NCBI GenBank assembly: GCA_944392315.1
Contig: CALXWH010000002.1
Span: 95,441-148,018 of the forward strand
DNA from: an uncultured Alphaproteobacteria bacterium
GTDB taxonomy: Bacteria; Pseudomonadota; Alphaproteobacteria; RF32; CAG-239
Direction: 5' to 3'
Length of the DNA: 52,578 bases
The notes under the pieces are model-generated. The model saw only the letters and a program-made list of their open reading frames with translations. It had not been told where the DNA came from and ran no database searches. A program made the position numbers and the translations under genes. Below are positions 35,209-45,935 of this stretch, piece after piece (the stretch's first letter is position 1; each line of letters starts with the position of its first letter).

Positions 35209-37908
35209 ATGAATAAATGGGTATATACATTTGGTGATGGCAAAGCCGAAGGCGATGCCAACATGCGTAATCTCCTTGGCGGTAAAGGTGCTAACTTGGC
35301 TGAAATGAACAAGGTTGGCTTGCCTGTTCCTCCGGGATTTACTGTTACAACTGAAGTTTGTACATATTATTACAATAACAACAAAACTTATCCTGCTGAC
35401 TTGAAAGAACAAGTTAAAGCCGGTGTTGCTCATGTTGAAAACATTATGGGTAAAAAATTTGCTGATGCAAATAATCCATTGTTGTTCTCTGTTCGTTCCG
35501 GCGCTAGAGTTTCTATGCCTGGTATGATGGATACTGTTTTGAACCTCGGTTTGAATGATGAAACAGTTAAGGCTTTGGCAAAAGCTTCCGGTAGCGAGAG
35601 ATTTGCTTATGACTCTTATCGTCGTTTCTTACAAATGTTCTCTGATGTGGTTTTAGGCGCTGATTTGGATTTGTATGAAGAAGCTTTGGACAATATGAAA
35701 AAAGCTAAAGGCTATAAATCTGATACAGATTTAACTGCAGATGACCTTAAAGAATTAGTTAAAGAATATAAAGAAATTGGTCAGAAAATTGGTAAAGTTG
35801 TTCCTCAAGATCCTTGGGAACAATTGTGGGCAGGTATTGGTGCCGTATTCGGTTCTTGGATGGTTGATCGTGCTATTACCTATCGTAAATTGAATAACAT
35901 TCCGGGTGACTGGGGTACAGCTGTTAATGTTCAAACCATGGTATTTGGTAATGCCGGTGATGACTGTGCAACAGGTGTTTGCTTCTCTCGTGACCCTGCT
36001 ACCGGTGAAAATGTTTACTACGGTGAATATTTGGTAAATGCTCAAGGTGAAGACGTTGTTGCTGGTATTCGTACACCTCAACCAATGGCTTCTCGCGGTG
36101 ATGGTACTTCTTTGGAAGAAAAATGGCCGAATCTTTATAAAGAATTGGTTGATGTTCGTAATAAACTTGAAGCTCACTATAAAGATATGCAGGATATGGA
36201 ATTTACTATTCAACACGGTAAACTCTGGATGTTGCAATGTCGTAATGGTAAGAGAACTGCAGCTGCAGCTGTTCGTATGGCTGTTGAAATGTATGAAGAA
36301 GGCATGTTGACTAAGGAAGAAGCTATTATGCGTGTTGGCGCTGATCAACTTGATCAATTGTTGCACCCAATGCTTGATCCGAAAGCTAAGAAAAATGTTA
36401 TTGCTACAGGTCTTCCTGCTTCTCCTGGTGCTGCTGTAGGTCGTGCCGTATTTAATGCAGAAGATGCTGAAGCTTGGGCTGAAAAAGGCGAAAAAGTTAT
36501 TCTTATTCGTAACGAAACATCTCCTGAAGATATCGGCGGTATGCATGCATCTCAAGGTGTTATCACAGCTCGTGGTGGTATGACTTCTCACGCTGCCGTT
36601 GTTGCTCGTGGTATGGGTACTCCTTGCGTTTCCGGCTCTACAGATATTGTTATTGATTACAAAGCAAAAACAATGTCTACAAAATCCGGTGTTGTTATTA
36701 AAGAAGGCGATTGGTTATCTTTGGATGGCGCTAAAGGTCAAATTATTGAAGGTAAAGTTCCTACAGTTCAAGTAGAAATGACTGGTAACTTTGGTAAATT
36801 GATGACCTGGGTTGATGAAATCAAAACTATGAAAGTTCGTGCTAATGCTGAAACACCGAAAGATGCTAAGCAAGCTCGTGATTTTGGTGCAGAAGGTATT
36901 GGTTTGGCTCGTACTGAACACATGTTCTTTGATGCAAATCGTATTGCTGATATGCGCGCTATGATTTTGTCTGACAACGAAGAAGGTCGTCGTAAGGCTT
37001 TAGCTCGTTTGTTGCCATACCAAAAACAAGACTTTATTGACTTGTTTACAATTATGGATGGTCTGCCAGTTACTGTTCGTTTGTTAGACCCACCGTTGCA
37101 CGAATTTTTGCCTCATACAGATGCAGAAATGCAAGAATTGGCTGATAAAATGGGTATGACTTTGGAACAAGTTAAAACTCGTTCTGAAAAATTGCATGAA
37201 CAAAACCCAATGTTAGGTCATCGTGGTTGTCGTTTGGCTGTTACATATCCTGAAATTTGTGAAATGCAAACTCGTGCTATCTTAGAAGCTGCTTTGGAAT
37301 GTGAAGCTAAAGGAATTAAAATTATTCCTGAAATTGAAGTTCCTTTGACTGGTTCTAAGAAAGAATTAGATATTTGCAAAAATATCATTGATACGACAGC
37401 TGAAAAAGTTTTTGCTGAGAAAGGTAAGAAAATCAACTATTTGGTTGGTACAATGATTGAACTTCCTCGTGCAGCTTTGATGGCTGAAGAAATCGCTGAA
37501 ACAGCAGGCTTCTTTGGCTTTGGTACAAATGACTTGACACAAACTACTTTGGGTATGAGCCGTGATGATACCGGTGCTATCTTGGATTGCTACAGAGCAA
37601 AAGGTATTTATGTAGCTGATCCGTTTGCATCTATTGATGTTGAAGGTGTTGGTAAATTGGTTAAACGCGCTTGCATTAAAGGCCGTATGACCAATCCTGA
37701 TTTGCACTTGGGTGTTTGTGGTGAACATGGTGGTGATCCTGCTTCTATTGAATTCTTTAATTCTGTAGGTTTGGATTACGTTTCTTGTTCTCCATTCCGT
37801 GTACCTGTTGCACGTTTAGCTGCTGCTCAAGCTGCTGTTAAGCAAAAAGGACAACCTAAAGCTGTTGATGCAGCTAAAGAAGGTTGTTGCTGCAAAAAAG
37901 CTTGCTAA
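35209..37908 (+). CDS. ppdK: Pyruvate, phosphate dikinase
   Basis: Interconverts pyruvate + ATP + Pi and PEP + AMP + PPi. The 899-aa protein has the nucleotide-binding N-domain (LLGGKGANLAEM, FSVRSGARVSMPGMMDTVLN), the phosphohistidine domain with GGMTSHAAVVARGMG, and the C-terminal PEP/pyruvate barrel with MLGHRGCR, FFGFGTNDLTQ and LGVCGEHGG. Length is normal apart from a tail ending GCCCKKAC, not a usual part of the family. AGGAG precedes the ATG. Codons are more ordered than in neighbours, suggesting high expression. It supports PPi-based glycolysis or gluconeogenesis. Confidence 0.97.
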   Translation: MNKWVYTFGDGKAEGDANMRNLLGGKGANLAEMNKVGLPVPPGFTVTTEVCTYYYNNNKTYPADLKEQVKAGVAHVENIMGKKFADANNPLLFSVRSGARVSMPGMMDTVLNLGLNDETVKALAKASGSERFAYDSYRRFLQMFSDVVLGADLDLYEEALDNMKKAKGYKSDTDLTADDLKELVKEYKEIGQKIGKVVPQDPWEQLWAGIGAVFGSWMVDRAITYRKLNNIPGDWGTAVNVQTMVFGNAGDDCATGVCFSRDPATGENVYYGEYLVNAQGEDVVAGIRTPQPMASRGDGTSLEEKWPNLYKELVDVRNKLEAHYKDMQDMEFTIQHGKLWMLQCRNGKRTAAAAVRMAVEMYEEGMLTKEEAIMRVGADQLDQLLHPMLDPKAKKNVIATGLPASPGAAVGRAVFNAEDAEAWAEKGEKVILIRNETSPEDIGGMHASQGVITARGGMTSHAAVVARGMGTPCVSGSTDIVIDYKAKTMSTKSGVVIKEGDWLSLDGAKGQIIEGKVPTVQVEMTGNFGKLMTWVDEIKTMKVRANAETPKDAKQARDFGAEGIGLARTEHMFFDANRIADMRAMILSDNEEGRRKALARLLPYQKQDFIDLFTIMDGLPVTVRLLDPPLHEFLPHTDAEMQELADKMGMTLEQVKTRSEKLHEQNPMLGHRGCRLAVTYPEICEMQTRAILEAALECEAKGIKIIPEIEVPLTGSKKELDICKNIIDTTAEKVFAEKGKKINYLVGTMIELPRAALMAEEIAETAGFFGFGTNDLTQTTLGMSRDDTGAILDCYRAKGIYVADPFASIDVEGVGKLVKRACIKGRMTNPDLHLGVCGEHGGDPASIEFFNSVGLDYVSCSPFRVPVARLAAAQAAVKQKGQPKAVDAAKEGCCCKKAC

Positions 37909-37928
37909 TTTAATTTAGTTTGCTATGG

Positions 37929-37958
37929 AACCCCACTCTTATTAGGGTGGGGTTTTTT
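37929..37958 (+). terminator. Rho-independent terminator of ppdK
   Basis: An 11-bp GC-rich stem (AACCCCACTCT / AGGGTGGGGTT, one wobble) with a TATT loop, followed by a T-run 21 bases after the ppdK stop. Confidence 0.9.
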
Positions 37959-38070
37959 GTATATATCTTTTATTTTTGTTTGATAAGATTTTTTTCTGAC
38001 CTCATTATAAATGTAGATATATGGCTTAGATTGCTAATATGTTCAAATTTTAAATGTAAGGGGGTTTGAA

Positions 38071-38577
38071 ATGGATAAAAGAGTTCAAAGTATTATAGAT
38101 ACTGTTAAGGCTGAAGCTCTTAAATTAAAAGATATTGAAAAAGATAAGGCTGTTGTAAAGCAAGTTTGTCAGGATGTTCAAAATGAACTTCCTAAATTGA
38201 AAGAATTAAGTACAGATAAAGTTAAATCGGCTTTTAATCTTTATTTTGTTGATTATTTAAAAAATAACTATATGGAATTCGGCGGACGTATTTCTCGTCG
38301 TCAATATTGGATGTTTGCTTTGTTTTCTATTTTGGTTGGCATTGTAATTGGTATTGTCGCAGGTATTATTCCTATTTTAAGTCCTGTATCTGTGTTATAT
38401 CTTTTAGCTATATTGGTTCCGAGTATAGGGTTAGCTGTTCGTCGGTTGCATGATATTGGGTTATCTGGTTGGTTCTTTTTGATATCAATTATTCCTTATG
38501 TTGGCATGATTGCTTTGCTATTACTGTTGTGTCTTCCAGGAGATGCAAAAACTAATGCGTATGGGGTAGCTAAATAA
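38071..38577 (+). CDS. DUF805 membrane protein
   Basis: A 168-aa protein. An N-terminal charged helical region of about 65 residues precedes a DUF805 domain: FGGRISRRQYWMF, two or three membrane helices, AVRRLHDIGLSGWF and CLPGDAKTNAYG. DUF805 proteins are small inner-membrane proteins of unknown function. The extra N-terminal helix is not part of the domain. It is a single-gene unit with GGGGG before the ATG and a palindromic terminator after. Confidence 0.85.
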   Translation: MDKRVQSIIDTVKAEALKLKDIEKDKAVVKQVCQDVQNELPKLKELSTDKVKSAFNLYFVDYLKNNYMEFGGRISRRQYWMFALFSILVGIVIGIVAGIIPILSPVSVLYLLAILVPSIGLAVRRLHDIGLSGWFFLISIIPYVGMIALLLLLCLPGDAKTNAYGVAK

Positions 38578-38601
38578 AAAATTATAAAAGATAAATGCTA
38601 T

Positions 38602-38627
38602 ATAACGCCACTAATTAGTGGCGTTAT
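38602..38627. terminator. Bidirectional terminator between DUF805 gene and prepilin peptidase gene
   Basis: A perfect 26-base palindrome with arms ATAACGCCACTAA and TTAGTGGCGTTAT. It is flanked by T-rich sequence downstream and serves the two convergent genes. Confidence 0.85.
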
Positions 38628-38628
38628 T

Positions 38629-39330
38629 TTAGTATTCAATAAGAAATAAAATAATCAAAGTTGAAATTACGATGGATGGACCATATGCTCCTTGGCGCTT
38701 TTTATTTACAAAACAGCTTATAGCAAAGATTAGGCATGATAATAAGATAACATAAGGAATGTTGCTTAAACCCAACCAAGCACCAACTGCAGAGAGTAGT
38801 TTTATATCTCCTCCGCCAAAAGCGTCAGGATGTTTTTTGATTATAAATAGTGAGGCTATAACCGGAATTATATAACCCGCCAATGCTCCTAAAGCACTAT
38901 TTGTTGTAGATGCTGCTAAATCAAAACCTAAGCAATTCCCTGCAAAGGTGGCATATAGAAATCCGGTGATGAGTAGGGGAACTGTTAATATATCAGGGAG
39001 CAAAAACATTCTTTTATCTATTTCCATAAGCATGAAAAGAATAATAATTAAAAAAGCTATCCAAGGAGTTTCTTGAGGCGGAAGAACTTGAGAAGCTAGA
39101 AAAATAACTGCAGATGTCACTATTCCCCAGCCAAGAGAGCGCATAAAATATCTTTGGCGTAAAAGCTGATATTTATGGTTATTTTTTCTTTTGTTATAAG
39201 AAACAATTTTATTAATATGAAATATTCTATATAAAGCGTAGGCAAGGGTTGCCGGCATAAATTTTGAAAATCGGCGTGCTAAATACGGAATTGTAAAACC
39301 AAAAGCAAAACCAATAATTATGTATAGCAT
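38629..39330 (-). CDS. Type IV prepilin peptidase (A24 family)
   Basis: A 233-aa multi-spanning aspartic protease that cleaves leader peptides of type IV pilin-like proteins. The two catalytic Asp sites are visible: LMEIDKRMFLLPDILT and the GGGDIKLL (GxGD) motif. The N-terminal methylase part of PilD-type enzymes is shortened and lacks the paired Cys motifs, so N-methylation is uncertain. No pilin or secretion ATPase genes are in the window. Upstream lies a response regulator on the same strand. Confidence 0.86.
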   Translation of the reverse strand: MLYIIIGFAFGFTIPYLARRFSKFMPATLAYALYRIFHINKIVSYNKRKNNHKYQLLRQRYFMRSLGWGIVTSAVIFLASQVLPPQETPWIAFLIIILFMLMEIDKRMFLLPDILTVPLLITGFLYATFAGNCLGFDLAASTTNSALGALAGYIIPVIASLFIIKKHPDAFGGGDIKLLSAVGAWLGLSNIPYVILLSCLIFAISCFVNKKRQGAYGPSIVISTLIILFLIEY

Positions 39331-39394
39331 TGTACATCTCCTGATTTGTATTTGCTCTTAGTTTAGAGAAGATTGGTAAATTTTTGTTGAAGAT

Positions 39395-40024
39395 TTAGAT
39401 TAATCCCAATTTTTGCGCTGTTATGACGGCTTGCGTACGGTTGTTTACCTTTAATGAGCGTAACAGGGCGTTGATGTGTAATTTTACAGTGGCTTCTGAT
39501 ACACCCATATCGTAGGCAATTTGTTTGTTTGATTTTCCTTGCGCAATTAAGTCTAATACTTGAGATTGACGGTTGGTGAGGTTCTTTTTTAAGGAATGCT
39601 GCTGAATATTTTTGTTATAATCAATATTGTTTTCTAACATCGCTAGAGGAATATAGGTTCCTCCATCTAATATTAGTTTTAGGGCGCCGCTTAAAATGTT
39701 ACTGTCTGATTTTTTGGGAATGTAACCTTTTACACCGTTAGATAATATTTTTCTGATGTTTCTGGTGTCTTCAGAGGCGGAAATGGCTACTATTTTGGTA
39801 TTAGGTGCTGTGGTCTTTATTTTGTTTATAACCTCTGTTGCACTTAATTCTGCCAGATCAATATCTAAAATTAAAATATCTATATCCGGTTCTTTGGATA
39901 ATAGTTTTTGCATTTCAATCAAATTGGCAGATTGAAGAATATTTATATCTTGGTTTATTTGTTTTAGTCTTAATGATAGTCCGTCTCTAAATAATGATTG
40001 CTCGTCCGTTATTAAAACTTTCAT
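39395..40024 (-). CDS. NarL/FixJ-type response regulator (REC + LuxR HTH)
   Basis: A 209-aa two-domain regulator. The receiver (about 1-118) has the acidic pair near TDEQSLFRDG, phosphoacceptor Asp in LILDIDLAELS, and Lys in YIPKKS. The DNA-binding domain shows LTNRQSQVLDLIAQGKSNKQIA and VSEATVKLHI. No histidine kinase is adjacent, so it is an orphan here. It may control the neighbouring prepilin peptidase gene, but nothing in the sequence proves it. Confidence 0.92.
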   Translation of the reverse strand: MKVLITDEQSLFRDGLSLRLKQINQDINILQSANLIEMQKLLSKEPDIDILILDIDLAELSATEVINKIKTTAPNTKIVAISASEDTRNIRKILSNGVKGYIPKKSDSNILSGALKLILDGGTYIPLAMLENNIDYNKNIQQHSLKKNLTNRQSQVLDLIAQGKSNKQIAYDMGVSEATVKLHINALLRSLKVNNRTQAVITAQKLGLI

Positions 40025-40114
40025 TTATATCTCCTCTGAATTTCAAGATATCGGCTAAATGTAGTTGCAATATATGTACGGAATGACGGTTTTAAAGATA
40101 GTATTTGAAGATTT

Positions 40115-40579
40115 TTATTCTTGGGGCGGAAGTATCATTAATTCAACTCCGGCTTCTTTTAACATCTGTTCTGAATATGTAATTCTATCTCTCCAGGTGT
40201 TTTGAGGAGTGTTCTTATCTATGACCAGAGGATTGGTTACAACCAGCTTTATGCCTGATTGGATAATAGCGCGTGTGCAATCGGTGCAGGGAAAATGTGT
40301 GGCATATAAAACGCAACCTTTTACTTTTGTTCCACATAAGCAAGCATTATATATCGCATTTCGTTCGGCGTGTTCAAAAAAGTCATATTTTGTTGGACGT
40401 TCAAATCTTTCAAAGACTTCATCGTCAACGCCTCTTACAAAGCCATTGTAGCCGGTTGCTCTTATCTCTTTATCCGGACCAACAATTACGGCGCCTGTTT
40501 TGGTTGAGGTGTCTTTTGACCAGGTTGCAATTAATTTTGCTAGTTCCATAAAACGATAGTGCCATTTCATTGTAAACAT
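40115..40579 (-). CDS. dCMP deaminase family protein
   Basis: A zinc-dependent deaminase making dUMP from dCMP. The 154-aa protein has the HAE motif in FEHAERNAIYNA and the zinc Cys pair in FPCTDCTRAI, with TGAVIVGPDKEI before them. GGAG lies 6 nt before the ATG at 40579. The domain is normal; other free or nucleotide cytidine substrates cannot be excluded. Monocistronic, divergent from eno. Confidence 0.88.
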   Translation of the reverse strand: MFTMKWHYRFMELAKLIATWSKDTSTKTGAVIVGPDKEIRATGYNGFVRGVDDEVFERFERPTKYDFFEHAERNAIYNACLCGTKVKGCVLYATHFPCTDCTRAIIQSGIKLVVTNPLVIDKNTPQNTWRDRITYSEQMLKEAGVELMILPPQE

Positions 40580-40676
40580 TGTTTTCTCCTTTTTAAATTT
40601 TATATCAGTGTAGCTTTTTTTTGTTATTTTACAAGAGTTTTATTAAATGTAGTTATTTTGGAATGTTTGATGAAAC

Positions 40677-40704
40677 TTGACTTTATTAGGTAAAAAGTTA
40701 TATT
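40677..40704 (+). promoter_or_regulatory. Putative sigma70-type promoter of eno
   Basis: TTGACT (-35), 16-base spacer, TATATT (-10), about 35 bases before the eno start and its AGGAG. Confidence 0.6.
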
Positions 40705-40735
40705 TAGTTACACTTTAATTTTGTCATAGGAGTAA

Positions 40736-42016
<1,281 letters not shown>

Positions 42017-42034
42017 TCTTGGGGAGTTAAGATT

Positions 42035-42289
42035 ATGAAGGGACTTTTATATTTTATTTTAACTCTTGTTGTTATCGCAGGAATAGTTTCCGGATTTTGG
42101 TGGTTGATTGATGGTTCTACACCACAGGAACAGCTAGAATACTTAAGAGTTACTTTTAGTGAGACGGTTGAAGGTAGTGCTGCTTCTAATACAGCAGAAT
42201 CGGCTTCTAAACTTGGACGTGTCTTAAAAGATAATTTTGAAGATGCACAGCAAGTCTATGAACATGGTGCAGAAGCTAAATATGAATAA
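42035..42289 (+). CDS. Small single-pass membrane protein downstream of eno
   Basis: An 84-aa protein with one membrane segment (about residues 4-25) and an acidic helical C-terminus rich in Ala, Glu and Ser. GGGGAG lies 9 nt before the ATG and the gene is only 18 bases after eno, so it is likely co-transcribed. FtsB often follows eno in proteobacteria, but this protein lacks a clear leucine-rich coiled coil, so I do not call it FtsB. Function unknown. Confidence 0.7.
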   Translation: MKGLLYFILTLVVIAGIVSGFWWLIDGSTPQEQLEYLRVTFSETVEGSAASNTAESASKLGRVLKDNFEDAQQVYEHGAEAKYE

Positions 42290-42307
42290 ATCTTTTTAGC
42301 TTATGTC

Positions 42308-42342
42308 AAAAGGAGAGAACATTGATTTGTTTTCTCCTTTTT
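42308..42342 (+). terminator. Rho-independent terminator of the eno unit
   Basis: AAAAGGAGAGAA pairs with TTTTCTCCTTTT (one wobble) in a 12-bp stem, followed by T-rich sequence. Confidence 0.8.
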
Positions 42343-42449
42343 GTTTTTGTGCAAATGCTGTGTAAAATTTTGCTTTTTTATATAAAGTTGTTGAGATATT
42401 CAATGTTTGTGTTACTCTTTGAACAATAAGTTATTTACAGGCGTTTTTG

Positions 42450-45400
42450 ATGAAAGATCCAAAATTTGTACATTTAAGAGTTCATACGGCTTATTCTTTG
42501 GCTGAAGGGGCTATCTTGTTACCTAAATTGATTCATGCTTTGCATGATATGGGAGTTCCGGCTGTTGCAGTTACGGATAGTTCAAATATGTTTGGCGGGA
42601 AGGCTTTTTCTAAATATGCTTCGGAAGAGGGAATTAAACCAATTTTGGGTTGTCAATTTTTGCTTAGAAATTCTGATTCTGATGATTTAATGAAATCTAA
42701 AGGAAAAGAGCTCAATCCGGATAAAATCGTTTTGTTGGTTATGAATTCCACCGGATACAGTAATATCATGAAATTGATGAAAAGATTTTATTTGGATAAT
42801 ACTGAAAAAGGGTGGGCTCCGCAACTAACTCTGGAAAATTTGGAAAATTTTAATGAAGGATTGATTGCTCTTACAGGAGGTGTTGAGGGTACAATTGGGC
42901 GCTTGTTGTTGGAAAATAGGAAAAAAGAAGCGGATGATTTTACGGTTAAGTTAAAAGAAATTTTTTGTGATAGACTTTATATGGAAATTTCTCGGATTGG
43001 TTTGGAAACTGAAAAACAAACTGAAGATGATTTCATAAATTTAGCCTATAAATATGATATTCCTTTAGTTGCAACAAACGAAGTTTTTTTCTTAAATGAG
43101 GATATGTATGAGGCTCATGATGCCTTGGTATGTATTTCTGCCGGTGAATATGTTGCCAATGAGAATCGACGTAAATTTTCAATTAATAATAGACTGCGCT
43201 CCGAAGATGAAATGGTTGAATTATTTTCAGATTTGCCAGAGGCTGTTAACAATACGGTTAGAATAGCGAAATTATGTAACTTCCTTTCTAAAAAAGTTAA
43301 TCCGTTATTGCCTATTTTTGAATGTCCAGAAGGAAAAACTCAAGATGAGTTTATTACCGAGGAGGCGTATAAAGGGTTGGACGAACGTTTGAAAAAAGCG
43401 GTTTATTTTGAAGGGATGACAGATGAGCAAAAAGCTGATATTGATGAGCGTTATTATGCTCGTTTGGAATATGAACTCAGCGTTATTAAAAAAATGGGAT
43501 TCCCTGGCTATTTTTTAATCGTGTCGGACTTCATTAAGTGGTCAAAAGGTCATGGTGTTCCGGTAGGTCCAGGGCGTGGTTCCGGTGCTGGTTCTATTGT
43601 TGCTTGGTCTTTGAAGGTTACGGAATTGGATCCTCTAAAGTTGGATTTGCTTTTTGAACGTTTCTTAAACCCTGAACGTGTTAATATGCCTGACTTTGAT
43701 GTGGATTTCTGCCAGGAGAATCGTTATAAAACCATTGAATATGTTCAGCGCAAATATGGGTTTGACCATGTGGCGCAAATTATTACTTATGGTAAATTGC
43801 AGTCTAAGGCGGTTATTCGTGATGTGGCGCGTGTGTTGCAAATGCCGTATTCTCAAGCAGATAAAATTTCTAAAATGATACCGGCTGGTGCGCAAGGTAA
43901 AAACCCGACTTTACCAGAAGCTTTGGAACAAGTTCCAGAATTAGAGGAATTAAGGCAAAACGATCCGCAAGTTAATAAATTATTTGAGATAGCTATTAAG
44001 TTGGAAGGTCTGTATCGTAACTCCGGTATGCATGCTGCGGGTGTGGTTATTGGTGATAGACCTTTGGAAGAGTTAGTTCCTTTATATAAAGATCCCAGAG
44101 CAGATATGCCTGTGACGATGTATGATATGAAATTTGTGGAAGAGACGGGCTTAATTAAATTTGACTTTTTGGGTTTGAAAACATTAACAGTTATTCAAAG
44201 AGCTGTAGATTGGATAAAAAAAGCACAGGGAATTGATTTGGATATGGAGGCGGTGCCGCTTGATGATCCAGATACATATAAATTGTTGCAGGAAGGACGT
44301 ACAACGGCTGTGTTCCAATTTGAATCGGCCGGTATGAAAGATGTTCATAAACAAATTAAACCGGATAGATTTGAAGATTTAATCGCTATTGTGTCTTTGT
44401 ATCGTCCGGGGCCAATGGATAATATTCCAACTTTTATTAAACGTAAGCACGGGGAGGAAGAAATTCAATATCTTCACCCAAAACTTGAGCCAATTTTGAA
44501 AGAAACTTATGGTATTATGGTTTATCAAGAGCAGGTTATGATGATTGCTCGTGAATTGGGTGGTTACACCATGGGTGGTGCAGATAAGCTCAGAAAAGTT
44601 ATGGGTAAAAAAATGCGTGACGAAATTCCGAAGCAACGTAAAATGTTTACAGAAGGTGCAATTAAAAACGGAATTGATGAAGAAATTGCAAAAAGTATTT
44701 TTGACCAGATGGAGAAGTTTGCATCGTATGGTTTTAATAAATCGCACGCGGCAGCGTATTCTCTGGTATCTTATCAGACAGCTTATCTTAAAGCGCATTT
44801 TCCGGTGGAATTTATGTGCGCGGTTATGGATTTGGATATTACCAATACGGATAAATTAGCAGGGTTTAAAGCAGAGTGTAAGGTTTTGGGAATCGATGTT
44901 TTGAAACCGGATGTTAATGAGTCTTTGGCTAAGTTTAGTGTTCAAAATGGCAAACTGCGTTATGCTTTGGGAGCTATCAAAGGTGTTGGCGAATCTAATA
45001 TGAATGCCATTGTTGAAGCTCGTGAAAAAGGTGGTAAATTTAAAGATATATCAGATTTTATTAACAGAGTTGATGCAAAACAACTTAATCGTAAGCAACT
45101 GGAACAGCTGATTAAAGCGGGTGCGTTTGATAGTATTGATAAAAAAAGAGGCAAACTGTTTGCAAATATTGATACAATTTTAAAAAATATTTCCTCTGCG
45201 ACAGAAATGAAAACCAGTGCACAGTCTTCTTTGTTTGGGGCTGAGGAGTATTCGTCAAAAGTTAAGTTATCTGATGCACCGGATTGGCCGGATTTGGAAA
45301 AATTACGGCTTGAAGCCGGAGCTATTGGATTTTATTTGTCAGCTCATCCATTGGATGTATATGCTGATAGTATGAAAAAACTTGGGGTTAAAACTTGTCA

Positions 45401-45923
45401 GGAAGTTATGGCTAATATTCGGGTAGGGGATAGTATAAAAGCTAATATTGCCGGGTGTGTTGAAAATTTTCAAAAGCGCTTGAGTAAGAGTGGCAATAAA
45501 TATGCCTTTTTGGGGCTTTCTGATACAACAGGTAATTTTGAGGGAATGTTATTTTCGGACGGTTTGGCAAAGTATGAGGATGTCATTAATTCCGGTTGTC
45601 CTTTGTTGGTTAAAGTTACAATTAATAAGCAATCTGAAGAAGAAAACCCTCGTATTATGATTAATAGTGTTAAAACGCTTGATGAGGCAATTGCGGAACA
45701 AGCAAAAGGGTTAGTTATATCTGTTGCCAATGTTGCGGCAGTTCCTGAAATTAAAAAAGTTCTATTTTCTGACATCAGAGGGTTAAATAAGGTTTATATT
45801 GAACCTGAACTGGATGATTGGGATGTACGGATTGAATTAGATGGCGGATTTGCTTTTTCGGATAGTATGATGTTGACTAAACTGAAAAGTATTCCGGGTG
45901 TTTCTGCCGTTAAAGAGATATAA
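42450..45923 (+). CDS. dnaE: DNA polymerase III alpha subunit
   Basis: Replicative polymerase. The 1157-aa protein has an N-terminal PHP domain (FVHLRVHTAYSLAEGA), the palm with GPGRGSGAGSIVAW and the catalytic Asp in PDFDVDFCQENR, the fingers, the helix-hairpin-helix region around ALGAIKGVGESNMNAI, and an OB fold (about 985-1070). Start is ATG 42450; the TTG just before it is in frame but has no support. This is the DnaE1 type. Its proofreader dnaQ lies 8 kb away. Confidence 0.97.
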   Translation: MKDPKFVHLRVHTAYSLAEGAILLPKLIHALHDMGVPAVAVTDSSNMFGGKAFSKYASEEGIKPILGCQFLLRNSDSDDLMKSKGKELNPDKIVLLVMNSTGYSNIMKLMKRFYLDNTEKGWAPQLTLENLENFNEGLIALTGGVEGTIGRLLLENRKKEADDFTVKLKEIFCDRLYMEISRIGLETEKQTEDDFINLAYKYDIPLVATNEVFFLNEDMYEAHDALVCISAGEYVANENRRKFSINNRLRSEDEMVELFSDLPEAVNNTVRIAKLCNFLSKKVNPLLPIFECPEGKTQDEFITEEAYKGLDERLKKAVYFEGMTDEQKADIDERYYARLEYELSVIKKMGFPGYFLIVSDFIKWSKGHGVPVGPGRGSGAGSIVAWSLKVTELDPLKLDLLFERFLNPERVNMPDFDVDFCQENRYKTIEYVQRKYGFDHVAQIITYGKLQSKAVIRDVARVLQMPYSQADKISKMIPAGAQGKNPTLPEALEQVPELEELRQNDPQVNKLFEIAIKLEGLYRNSGMHAAGVVIGDRPLEELVPLYKDPRADMPVTMYDMKFVEETGLIKFDFLGLKTLTVIQRAVDWIKKAQGIDLDMEAVPLDDPDTYKLLQEGRTTAVFQFESAGMKDVHKQIKPDRFEDLIAIVSLYRPGPMDNIPTFIKRKHGEEEIQYLHPKLEPILKETYGIMVYQEQVMMIARELGGYTMGGADKLRKVMGKKMRDEIPKQRKMFTEGAIKNGIDEEIAKSIFDQMEKFASYGFNKSHAAAYSLVSYQTAYLKAHFPVEFMCAVMDLDITNTDKLAGFKAECKVLGIDVLKPDVNESLAKFSVQNGKLRYALGAIKGVGESNMNAIVEAREKGGKFKDISDFINRVDAKQLNRKQLEQLIKAGAFDSIDKKRGKLFANIDTILKNISSATEMKTSAQSSLFGAEEYSSKVKLSDAPDWPDLEKLRLEAGAIGFYLSAHPLDVYADSMKKLGVKTCQEVMANIRVGDSIKANIAGCVENFQKRLSKSGNKYAFLGLSDTTGNFEGMLFSDGLAKYEDVINSGCPLLVKVTINKQSEEENPRIMINSVKTLDEAIAEQAKGLVISVANVAAVPEIKKVLFSDIRGLNKVYIEPELDDWDVRIELDGGFAFSDSMMLTKLKSIPGVSAVKEI

Positions 45924-45935
45924 AAGGAGATTAAA

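Noticed and set aside
35755..36591. 278-aa open frame on the minus strand inside ppdK
   Set aside because: It lies wholly antisense to a well-conserved gene, has a His/Asn/Thr-rich composition typical of a shadow frame, and no recognisable domain.
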